Shown here: piece by piece, positions 33,965 to 42,229 of the stretch
Numbering within the stretch: position 1 is the stretch's first letter
Layout: each line of letters starts with the position of its first letter
Assembly: GCA_047608075.1 (NCBI GenBank)
Contig: JBLKRX010000015.1
Location: 1-64,000, forward strand
Origin: Ferdinandcohnia humi_A
GTDB taxonomy: Bacteria > Bacillota > Bacilli > Bacillales > Bacillaceae_L
Direction: 5' to 3'
Length of the DNA stretch: 64,000 nt
Notes under the pieces: model-generated
What the model saw: only the letters and a program-made list of their open reading frames with translations
Told to the model about the DNA's origin: nothing
Database searches by the model: none
Position numbers and translations under genes: made by a program

Positions 33965-36838
33965 ATGGCAATCATAAACATTATTTTACGTAAAATGATA
34001 AATAATCGTTGGCTTGTTGGAAGTTTATTCCTCGGTTTATTAATTACGGCTTCTCTCGTATCAAGTATACCTACGTATTCTTCTAGTGTATTAAACAAGC
34101 TTTTACTCAAAGAATTAGAAGACTATCAGGTGAAAACTGAAAAATTTCCTGGAGAATTTTCATACTTAATACAGCTACCTGAGGAAAAACAAAAACAAGC
34201 ATTTGAATTAAATAATTTTGAAAAAATAAATTCAGAATTAACGAATGAGACAGACCTTCCCATAGAAGCAAAGGTTAGAATTCTTAGCACAATACCACTA
34301 GCTATTACACATCGTGATTCTACAAAACAATCTTCACCAGAGTCTCAAAATTATGCTAGCATTCGATCGTTTAGTGATATTGAAAAACATATTGTGATAA
34401 CAGATGGAAAAGTACCAAGCGCTACACCCGTAAAGGGTATACATGAGGTACTGGTTACTGAAGGTGCTCTAGAGAAGAGAGAGATGGTATTAAATACCGT
34501 ACTAGTTGCTAGTAAAGGAGAAGAGCAGATTCTTATCAAACCAGTTGGTACATTTAAGGCAAAAAATGAAAGAGATTCTTATTGGTTTACTTCACCTGAT
34601 TCGTATAACGGAGATTTTATTATCTTAGAAGAAATGTTCCGTAAGACATTTTTGGGGGAGAGTAAACACCTCTTAGAGAATGCTAGATTTTATACAGCCT
34701 TTGATTATCATTCGATTGAAGAAAATAATCTAGTAAAAGTACTGGCTTTGGAACGAAAAACAAGAGCTTCTGTAAGCGAGATTGTTGATGAAAAAATACT
34801 TGTTACTTTCCCTGCAAAAAAAATCTTATCGCAATACGAAGAAAAAAGTAGTCAGCTACGAATGACGCTGTGGTCATTAAATGTTCCTTTATTCATTATG
34901 CTTGGGATCTATCTATCTATGGTTACGAAACTGATTATTGACCGCCAACGAAATGAAATTTCGGTGTTATCCAGTCGCGGAGCGAAACGGTCACAAATTC
35001 TCACAATCTATTTAATAGAGATTACCATTCTGGGTTTATTTGCTTGTTTGATTGGTCCTTTTTTAGGGCTACTTCTATGTAAAATGCTAGGTGCGACTAA
35101 CGGATTCCTTGAATTTGTGCAACGATCATCCCTTATGTCAACGCTTTTGCAGGAATCGTTTCTTTATGCGTTAGGAGCAATTGTTGTCTGTATTGTAATG
35201 ATGATGTTTCCAATCTATCAAGCTTCAAATCAAAGTATTGTTCATCAAAAACGAAATACTATGAGAGTTGTTGGGAATGTTTCATGGTACACCATATTCA
35301 TTGAAATTAGTTTGCTAAGTATCTCTTTTTACGGCTGGACAGTGTTTAACCGTAGAAAAGGAGAATTGCTAACAATGGAAGGCGAGGCTGCCTTTTCAGT
35401 AGATCCCTTACTATTTTTTGTCCCAGCTACTTTTATAATCGGGTTAGGACTGTTAGCGTTACGTTTTTACCCAATGTTGCTAAAGGTATTATATAAGCTT
35501 GGCAATAAGTACTTTTCGTTATCTTTTTATAGTACTCTAGTTCAAGTTAGCCGTGCATCTAAGCAATATGTGTATTTAATGTTATTTCTAATTATGACGA
35601 TTGCAGTTGGAGTATTTAGTGCGAGTGCTGCGAGAACAATTAACAATAATTTAGAAGAACAAATTCGATATGAAAATGGATCAGACTTAGCTTTAGAGGT
35701 TCGCTGGGAAAGTCAATCATCTGGTGGTGCTAGTCCACCTTCACCTCCGACTGGAACACCAGAAGTAGAAAAATCAGAAGAAGAAGAGGTTAGAGAGTTT
35801 ACAAAAGAAGTCATTTATACCGAACCTTCATTTGAACCATTTCTACAACTAAAGAGTGTTGAACATGTAACAAAGGTTTTTAAAAAGGAAGAAATCAATA
35901 TAGAGGCAAAAGGAGAGTCGATCTCCTCTGTAGAGATGATGGGAATAGAACCTAAGGAATTCGGTCAAACAGCTTGGTTTAAAACATCACTATTGCCACA
36001 CCATTGGTTTGAGTATTTAAACTTACTAGCTGTGGAGCCAAGTGCAGTTCTAATAACTGAATCAGTTGCTTCAGCATTAGGAGTAAAGGAAGGGGACTAT
36101 CTAACACTGTCTTGGAGTAGTTCAGATCCAGTGGAATTCGTTGTCTACGGCATCATTAAATATTGGCCAGGATTCAATCCTCTTCAGGTGGAAGACAGTG
36201 AGGCTGAAGTTGTTCCTTCCTTAGTTGTCGCAAATTTGTCCTATGTTCAAAATATGATGGGGCTTGAGCCGTATGAGGTTTGGCTAAAGGTTAAGGAAGG
36301 TACACCAAGAACAACTTTGTATGACGAAATGAAAGAAACAGGAATCCCTTTAACTCAACTTTCAGATGTTCAACCTCAGCTTACTGAACTAAAAAATGGA
36401 GCTTTTCTACTAGGAATCAATGGTACATTGTCACTAGGATTTTTGATTTCAGTGGTTATTACTTTTATAGGATTTTTGATTTATTGGATCCTAACGATGA
36501 AGTCACGAAGTTTACAGTATGGAATTTATCGGGCGATGGGGATACCTTTGCACCAACTCATAGGAATTTTAGTCTATGAACAATTACTAACCTCTGGGGT
36601 AGCTTGTGTAATTGGTATTGCCATTGGAGGGTTAACTAGTAGTCTATTTGTACCAATGTTTCAGTTATCTTTTAATCCGAAAAATATAGTTCCACCATTT
36701 CAAGTTATTTTCGATGCTAGGGATGAAGTAACCATTTATCTCTTTGTAATTAGTACCTTGTTAATTGGACTACTAATCTTAGGGGTATTACTAAAAAATA
36801 TTCGTGTCCATCAAGCGATTAAGTTAGGTGAGGATTAG
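33965..36838 (+). CDS. FtsX/MacB-type ABC permease, large
   Basis: 957 residues. First membrane segment at about 13-33, a large extracellular domain (about 35-295), three central FtsX segments (about 300-430), a further pair near 440-500, a second extracellular domain (about 570-820) and three C-terminal segments (about 830-945). The second outer domain holds a Pro/Ser/Gly-rich linker and an acidic stretch (EKSEEEEVREF). Two FtsX units in one chain mean that a single polypeptide can replace a MacB dimer. Strong AGGAGG ribosome site. The substrate is unknown. Confidence 0.88.
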   Translation: MAIINIILRKMINNRWLVGSLFLGLLITASLVSSIPTYSSSVLNKLLLKELEDYQVKTEKFPGEFSYLIQLPEEKQKQAFELNNFEKINSELTNETDLPIEAKVRILSTIPLAITHRDSTKQSSPESQNYASIRSFSDIEKHIVITDGKVPSATPVKGIHEVLVTEGALEKREMVLNTVLVASKGEEQILIKPVGTFKAKNERDSYWFTSPDSYNGDFIILEEMFRKTFLGESKHLLENARFYTAFDYHSIEENNLVKVLALERKTRASVSEIVDEKILVTFPAKKILSQYEEKSSQLRMTLWSLNVPLFIMLGIYLSMVTKLIIDRQRNEISVLSSRGAKRSQILTIYLIEITILGLFACLIGPFLGLLLCKMLGATNGFLEFVQRSSLMSTLLQESFLYALGAIVVCIVMMMFPIYQASNQSIVHQKRNTMRVVGNVSWYTIFIEISLLSISFYGWTVFNRRKGELLTMEGEAAFSVDPLLFFVPATFIIGLGLLALRFYPMLLKVLYKLGNKYFSLSFYSTLVQVSRASKQYVYLMLFLIMTIAVGVFSASAARTINNNLEEQIRYENGSDLALEVRWESQSSGGASPPSPPTGTPEVEKSEEEEVREFTKEVIYTEPSFEPFLQLKSVEHVTKVFKKEEINIEAKGESISSVEMMGIEPKEFGQTAWFKTSLLPHHWFEYLNLLAVEPSAVLITESVASALGVKEGDYLTLSWSSSDPVEFVVYGIIKYWPGFNPLQVEDSEAEVVPSLVVANLSYVQNMMGLEPYEVWLKVKEGTPRTTLYDEMKETGIPLTQLSDVQPQLTELKNGAFLLGINGTLSLGFLISVVITFIGFLIYWILTMKSRSLQYGIYRAMGIPLHQLIGILVYEQLLTSGVACVIGIAIGGLTSSLFVPMFQLSFNPKNIVPPFQVIFDARDEVTIYLFVISTLLIGLLILGVLLKNIRVHQAIKLGED

Positions 36839-36839
36839 A

Positions 36840-37736
36840 ATGATTCATTGTAGGAATATGATGAAAATTTACAAGCTAGATAATGAAATCGAAGTTATAG
36901 CATTACAAGGATTAGATCTAGATGTAGAAAAAGGGGAATTAATGGGCATTATCGGTAGCAGTGGTAGTGGGAAATCGACATTGTTGAATATACTAGGTGG
37001 CTTGGATCGACCATCTGCTGGTAAATTGCTCGTAGATGGCAAGGATTTATTGAGGCTATCAGACAAAGAATTGGTTAAATATAAGCTCGAAACGGTTGGG
37101 TTTGTTTGGCAAAATAATGCGAGAAATTTACTACCATATCTGACAGCAGTAGAGAATGTAGAGTTACCCATGCTCTTAAAAGGTCGGCATAAAAGGGAAC
37201 GTGCAATTGAACTTTTAGAAATGGTAGGAATGGGGCATCGGAAATATAGTCGATTAAATCAGTTGTCTGGTGGAGAACAGCAAAGAATCGCTATTGCCAT
37301 CGGACTTGCAAACAATCCTCGTTTACTGTTGGCTGATGAACCTACAGGAAGTGTTGATACGAAAACAGCAGATATCATTTTAGACGTATTTCGAACTCTA
37401 AATCAACAGTTGGGAGTAACAATCGTGATTGTTACACATGATACTCAACTTATGAAAAAAATGGACAGAGTTGTTGCAATTCGAGATGGGAAAACGTCTA
37501 GTGAAATATTAAGACGTAGGATTTATGAAGAAGAATTTATCACTCAACTTGATGAATCGGAAGAGGAATCAGAGTCTCACGTAGAGTTAGCTGTCTTAGA
37601 TAGTGCTGGCAGGATTCAAATTCCAAAAGACTATTTAGAAGGAATTGGCATGAATGATGTAAATAAAGTAAGGATTGAATTAGAGGAAGGCCAGATTGTC
37701 CTTAAAAATCCAAACTTAAAAATACAGGAGGAATAG
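36840..37736 (+). CDS. ABC transporter ATPase 2 with C-terminal AbrB-like extension
   Basis: About 298 residues. The ATPase part (1-225) has Walker A GSSGSGKST, signature LSGGEQQR and Walker B LLLADEPTGSVD. After an acidic linker (ESEEESES region) the last 50 residues (LDSAGRIQIPKDYLEGIG... and the strand VRIELEEGQIVL) look like an AbrB/MazE swapped-hairpin module, which is unusual on a MacB-type ATPase. ATG 36840 has GTGAGG 9 bases upstream and overlaps the stop of the permease gene. The next gene starts two bases after its stop. Confidence 0.85.
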   Translation: MIHCRNMMKIYKLDNEIEVIALQGLDLDVEKGELMGIIGSSGSGKSTLLNILGGLDRPSAGKLLVDGKDLLRLSDKELVKYKLETVGFVWQNNARNLLPYLTAVENVELPMLLKGRHKRERAIELLEMVGMGHRKYSRLNQLSGGEQQRIAIAIGLANNPRLLLADEPTGSVDTKTADIILDVFRTLNQQLGVTIVIVTHDTQLMKKMDRVVAIRDGKTSSEILRRRIYEEEFITQLDESEEESESHVELAVLDSAGRIQIPKDYLEGIGMNDVNKVRIELEEGQIVLKNPNLKIQEE

Positions 37737-37738
37737 TG

Positions 37739-39703
37739 ATGGAACATAATATTTATATTGGTGCAGCCTATTACCCTGATCATTGGCCACGAGAAAGATG
37801 GCCAGTTGATATTCGATTAATGAAAGAAGCGGGGATTAAGGTATTAAGACTCGCTGAGCTTTCCTGGTCCTTTTTAGAGCCAAAAGAGAATCAATTTGAT
37901 TTCACGTGGTTAGACAATTTTATCGAAATGGCTGAAAAAGAAGGTATCCAAATCATTCTTAGTACACCCATTGAAGCATCGCCAGTTTGGCTACGTCATA
38001 AGCATCCTGAGGTGGTCAGACATGATCGTTTTCGTCGAATTCATGGAGATCGAGGCATGCATTGTCATAATAACTCTACAATGACTTTCTATATTAAGCG
38101 TATCGTTTACAAAATGGCAGAACATTATGCAAATAACAAAGCGGTAATAGGGTGGCAAATTGATAACGAATTACGAAATGTGGACTGTTATTGTGCAGAA
38201 TGTACGGAAGGTTTTAGAAAATGGCTTCAGGTACGATATGGTACGTTAGAAAGGCTAAATCAAGAATGGGGGACTTGCTTTTGGAGTCAGGTTTATCATA
38301 ACTGGGAGGAAGTAACGCCCCCTTCTGCGGATCAGTTAACAATTTCGATTAGTCAAAAACTAGACTTCGCACGTTTTGGCTCTGACTCGACAGTTAATCA
38401 TTTAAACCGTCAAGTAGAAATAATCAAAAGCTTTGCCCCACAACATTTTGTCACACATAATATGTTAGGCTGGTATCCGAATCTCAATGCATATGATCTT
38501 TCAAGAAATCTAGATTTTATAAGCTGGGACTCATATCCGCATGTTGATGGTGACAATCATATAGAGACATTTTTACATGATCATTATCGTGGTGTAAAGC
38601 AAAAAGCGCATTGGGTAATGGAACAGAAAAACGGATATTTTAATTACAGTGACTACAATTTAGCCATTGAGCCCGGCTTAGTTCGACTTTGGACATATCA
38701 GGATATCGCAAGAGGAGCGAATGGGGTTGTTTATTACCGATGGCGCTCAAATAAGTATAGTGGTGAGCAAAATCCTAACGGTTTACTCCGACATGATGGC
38801 TCACCTAGAAGACCATATTATGAAGTGAAACAGCTGACGAATGAACTTAGTAAATTTGGTAATGAGCTTGTTAAGACTACAGTAGAGGCGCCAATTGCGA
38901 TTATCTATTGTTATGATCAAATGTGGGCTTTTGAAGCACATAAACAGTACAAGAACTTTGACCATAGAGAGCATTTATTAACCTATTATCGAGCCTTAAC
39001 CGGCTTGGGATTAACGGTGGATTTAGTTGAACCAACTACGGATCTTTCAAAATATAAGCTCGTTATTGCACCATCTATTGCAATGGTTAGTGATGAAATC
39101 TATGAAAATTTTAATAGTTATGTAGTGAACGGTGGATGTCTTATTATCGGGGCAAGAAGTGGAATGAAAACGTGGTCCAATACAACTGTTGAACTGCCTT
39201 GGCCTGGATTATTAGCTGAAATGGCTGGAACAATCGTGGATGAATTTGAAGTTCTTCCTGACCACTATTCAAACACCATTACGTATAAGGGCAGGGATTA
39301 TCCTGTAAAAGTTTGGCTCGATATGCTTGAAAATCAAACGGCAAAAACAATGGCAACATATACTCAAAAATTTTACGCAGGAAGAACAGCCATTTCGAAA
39401 AACTGTCATGGTGCTGGTACTGTGTATTATGTTGGAGTAATGGGGAATACCGAGCTAGCTCGTGATTTCTTAGAAGATGTTGCGGAGGATCTAAAACTTA
39501 AAGTTACAAATGTACCAAAAGAGGTATATGTAACAAGACGTGTTAATGATAGTGATTGTTATACTTTCTATATTAATGTTAACAGAGAGCCGACTAAAGT
39601 TGTAATTCAAGAGACAGGCATTGATATTATTCGAGATAAACATGTTTCTGGTGAAGTAATTATAGATGGCTTGGATGTGCTAATTGTTAAAACTAGCTAC
39701 TAA
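37739..39703 (+). CDS. GH42-type beta-galactosidase
   Basis: About 654 residues, no signal peptide. The GH42 layout is clear: start YIGAAYYPDHWPRERW, acid/base glutamate in GWQIDNELRN (about residue 145), the zinc-type cysteine cluster CYCAEC, nucleophile glutamate in WVMEQKNGYFN (about 300), then the trimerisation-like domain. It cleaves terminal beta-galactosyl residues; with a possible arabinogalactan substrate, action on galactose side groups is an inference. ATG 37739 sits 6 bases after GGAGGA and only two bases after the ATPase stop, so the hydrolase is translationally tied to the ABC system. Confidence 0.9.
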   Translation: MEHNIYIGAAYYPDHWPRERWPVDIRLMKEAGIKVLRLAELSWSFLEPKENQFDFTWLDNFIEMAEKEGIQIILSTPIEASPVWLRHKHPEVVRHDRFRRIHGDRGMHCHNNSTMTFYIKRIVYKMAEHYANNKAVIGWQIDNELRNVDCYCAECTEGFRKWLQVRYGTLERLNQEWGTCFWSQVYHNWEEVTPPSADQLTISISQKLDFARFGSDSTVNHLNRQVEIIKSFAPQHFVTHNMLGWYPNLNAYDLSRNLDFISWDSYPHVDGDNHIETFLHDHYRGVKQKAHWVMEQKNGYFNYSDYNLAIEPGLVRLWTYQDIARGANGVVYYRWRSNKYSGEQNPNGLLRHDGSPRRPYYEVKQLTNELSKFGNELVKTTVEAPIAIIYCYDQMWAFEAHKQYKNFDHREHLLTYYRALTGLGLTVDLVEPTTDLSKYKLVIAPSIAMVSDEIYENFNSYVVNGGCLIIGARSGMKTWSNTTVELPWPGLLAEMAGTIVDEFEVLPDHYSNTITYKGRDYPVKVWLDMLENQTAKTMATYTQKFYAGRTAISKNCHGAGTVYYVGVMGNTELARDFLEDVAEDLKLKVTNVPKEVYVTRRVNDSDCYTFYINVNREPTKVVIQETGIDIIRDKHVSGEVIIDGLDVLIVKTSY

Positions 39704-39722
39704 TTCGTATGGAGGATAAAAC

Positions 39723-41690
39723 ATGAATGTACATTTTCCAACCTGGCTTGAAGAGTGGATAAGCCTAGATGAACCAAGTAAAGATTTATATATATCGATA
39801 TCAGAAAATAAATGCAAAAAATATAAACAGGCAATCTTTACGGTTAAATGGAGCGGAAATTCAGGTAAGGTAACAAATGTTCAATTGAATCTAAAAGTGA
39901 CGGACCCGAGGGTAGAATGTACCTGGAAACCACATTTATCTCCTGAAGAAGATATGGTAATAGGAGATAGGGTTTTTCGCTCGCCAGTCATGATTTTTGA
40001 AAAAGAAGACAAAATGTTTGCACTTGTTCCGGATGTTGACTTATTGGAAAAGGAACGAATTGCACCGCACTTTATGGATTATGTAGAAACTAATAGAAGT
40101 TTATGTTATGGCATTAGCCATTATGAAAAAACAAAGCATGTGTATTTTAAAAAAATAGAAAAGCCCTTTCAAGTTGAGCGAGGACAAACTTTATTCCGAT
40201 TCCATCTCCTACAATGGGAAGGTATTAAAGACAGGCGTAATTTCATTCTTGTTACAGATTTCGTATGGGAATGCTTTGCACAAAAACGGATGGTACAAAA
40301 CAATCATGTCTCTACTAAGCTGCCTGAAGCAGTGAGAGATTTAGAGATTTATGTAAAGCACACATACAACTGGGCGTTTAAACACTGGGAGAAGGTTGTT
40401 TGGAATGAGTTTGAATTAGAACAAAAAAAGGTTGGTGGCTGCGTATTTATCGTTCGTGGTGTTCAAACTCCAGGTATGGGTCTTGAAGATAATTGGAGAG
40501 AAAAGAAAAGCATATGGAATCAGGCTTGGTTCTCAAGTTTAAGAAGCGCGTACGGTTACCGATTGTGGGGAGAAAAATGGAAAAACACAGATATGATTCG
40601 TCGTTCTAATCTAGCTAAAAACTTTGCATTATCTGCACCCCAAACGAACGGTTTATTTCCATCGGTTTATTGGGCAGGTCCGAATCATAGCTGGGAAAAT
40701 GGGTGTTGGGGATATTCAGATAGAAGGCCAGAAAATCATGAAGAATATGCACATTTATTAGATATGTCATGGACGTGCTTATGGATGCTGAAATGGTATA
40801 TGAATATTGAACAAGATAATGAATTAGTAGAGTATACAAAGCGTTATATAGATCGTTTACTAGGCCTACAGGCTGAAAATGGAAGCTTTCCAGGGTGGGT
40901 TCATGTGAAAACAGGTGCCATTTCTCCATATTTAATTGATAGTCCTGAAACTTCCATGCATGTATGGTTGCTGGCTAAGTTCTATCAAATCACAGGAGAA
41001 AATAAATATTTACTGGCAGCGGTAAGAGGTATGGAATTTGTTTTGAATAATATAATTCCAATAGGTCGTTGGGAAGATTTTGAAACATATTGGTCATGTT
41101 CGAAAGAATGGAACGGGAAAAGGTACGGGAAAAAGGATAAACGTAGCGGACTTTATAACCAATGTAATTTTTCAATTTATTGGACAGTGGAAGCTTTGAA
41201 GGAAATGTATTTAGTCACAAAAGAAGATAAATATATTAAAGAAGGAGAGAAGGTTTTAGCGGAACTTTCCCTCTATCAAGCGATTTGGCAGCCTGCTTTT
41301 CTATACCTCCCAGTTTTAGGTGGGTTCGGTGTCATGACGTCAGACGATGAATGGAATGATGCACGTCAAAGCTTGTTCGCATTAACCTATCAAGATTACT
41401 ACGAGATTACGAGAAAAGAAGAATATAAATATCGTAGTATTTGGGCAACGAAAGCTTCCTTTTATATGATGTATTGTCCTGAAAATGTAGTAGTAAAGCA
41501 AATATATGAAAATACTTTTCAATACTTTGGAGAGAAGGATTACGGCTTTGAGATGGAAAATGCACACCATGGTTCAAACAATGAAGAAGACCTTGGTGAG
41601 TTTACAATTTTTGATTGGGGAAATGGAGCTGCAGCAGCATCATTGGTTGAAATCGTAACAAAACAAGGGAAGGAGTATGCAAACACATAG
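39723..41690 (+). CDS. Unassigned glycosidase-like protein, alpha/alpha-barrel type
   Basis: 655 residues, no signal peptide; I cannot place it in a named family. The first 220 residues are beta-rich, and the remainder has a repeating helix pattern typical of (alpha/alpha)6-barrel glycosidases: ENHEEYAHLLDMSWTCLWML, LLGLQAENGSFPGW and SPETSMHVWLLAKFY. Many exposed aromatic residues (Trp, Tyr) and acidic pairs (EDFETYWSC, TSDDEWND) suggest a carbohydrate cleft. It lies 19 bases after the GH42 gene behind GGAGG and ends the operon. A new exo-glycosidase of the island is a reasonable guess; lyase or isomerase activity is possible. Confidence 0.6.
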   Translation: MNVHFPTWLEEWISLDEPSKDLYISISENKCKKYKQAIFTVKWSGNSGKVTNVQLNLKVTDPRVECTWKPHLSPEEDMVIGDRVFRSPVMIFEKEDKMFALVPDVDLLEKERIAPHFMDYVETNRSLCYGISHYEKTKHVYFKKIEKPFQVERGQTLFRFHLLQWEGIKDRRNFILVTDFVWECFAQKRMVQNNHVSTKLPEAVRDLEIYVKHTYNWAFKHWEKVVWNEFELEQKKVGGCVFIVRGVQTPGMGLEDNWREKKSIWNQAWFSSLRSAYGYRLWGEKWKNTDMIRRSNLAKNFALSAPQTNGLFPSVYWAGPNHSWENGCWGYSDRRPENHEEYAHLLDMSWTCLWMLKWYMNIEQDNELVEYTKRYIDRLLGLQAENGSFPGWVHVKTGAISPYLIDSPETSMHVWLLAKFYQITGENKYLLAAVRGMEFVLNNIIPIGRWEDFETYWSCSKEWNGKRYGKKDKRSGLYNQCNFSIYWTVEALKEMYLVTKEDKYIKEGEKVLAELSLYQAIWQPAFLYLPVLGGFGVMTSDDEWNDARQSLFALTYQDYYEITRKEEYKYRSIWATKASFYMMYCPENVVVKQIYENTFQYFGEKDYGFEMENAHHGSNNEEDLGEFTIFDWGNGAAAASLVEIVTKQGKEYANT

Positions 41691-41709
41691 TAAACAGCTA
41701 GATGACATC

Positions 41710-41747
41710 AAGGGGGAATATGGCGTAATACTGTAGTCCCCCCTTTT
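41710..41747 (+). terminator. Terminator of the ABC-GH42 operon
   Basis: AAGGGGGA pairs with TCCCCCCTT (one extra C) across a loop of about 20 bases, then TTAG. Confidence 0.7.
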
Positions 41748-41757
41748 AGTTTCATTT

Positions 41758-41773
41758 ATGTAAACGTTATCAT
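41758..41773. promoter_or_regulatory. cre-type site upstream of the secreted GH183-type gene
   Basis: ATGTAAACGTTATCAT matches the Bacillus catabolite-responsive element consensus at all fixed positions and shares the AAACGTT core of the island's LacI boxes. It lies more than 450 bases before the next gene, with a structured repeat in between. Confidence 0.6.
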
Positions 41774-41960
41774 ATTTAGAGACCTTTTCAACTTGATACA
41801 TACCATCCAACTAATGATGTTACTTAGTTTGAAAGGAGGTGAATTGATCCTTTTATACGAGCAGTTTTTTTGTATATTGATCCAAAATACATAGAAAGGA
41901 GTTGATGTGAGCTTAAAAGCTCTACAAGGAAGGGGAGTTTTTTGTAAAATGCTATGAAAG

Positions 41961-42171
41961 TATAAAATTTTGAACATAGTTTTCTATGTCTAGCCCAAGC
42001 GGCATACCCCTTGAGCTCAAAAATGGGCCGCAATAAAAAGTCAAAAAGCGACTATTTTGCCACAGAACATTTGCTTGTCGGACTTGTACATGGACGTGCT
42101 GACGTCAATGTTCGCCACAGGACGTGGCAGATTTTAGTTGACGTTCCTCTTTCAAGGCGCTAGCGCATTTC
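41961..42171 (+). repeat. Dispersed structured repeat, copy 2
   Basis: Shares with 5083-5265 the blocks TGTCTAGC-CAAGCGGC, AACATTTGCTTGTCGGACTT, GACGTGCTGACGTCAA, GTTCGCCACAGGACGT and TTTTAGTTGACGTTCC, and ends GGCGCTAGCGCATTT. Its left flank (TATAAAATTTTGAACATAG) extends the similarity to 19864. The remaining gap, 41774-41960, has two ribosome-like sites with frames of about 16 codons that I do not trust as genes. Confidence 0.72.
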
Positions 42172-42229
42172 TTATGAGCATCTGGTTCGGACTGGCATAT
42201 TTTTATCAAGTTTAGAGGATGGTGCAGGA

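Noticed and set aside
37736..41690. Lactose operon based on the GH42 gene
   Set aside because: There is no lactose or galactose transporter or Leloir gene nearby; the gene is tied to an ABC system and an unknown glycosidase in the arabinan-type island.
41841..41957. Two short frames of about 16 codons behind AGGAGG-like sites
   Set aside because: They have good ribosome-like sites, but the peptides resemble no known toxin or leader and are followed by repeat DNA; too short to support.
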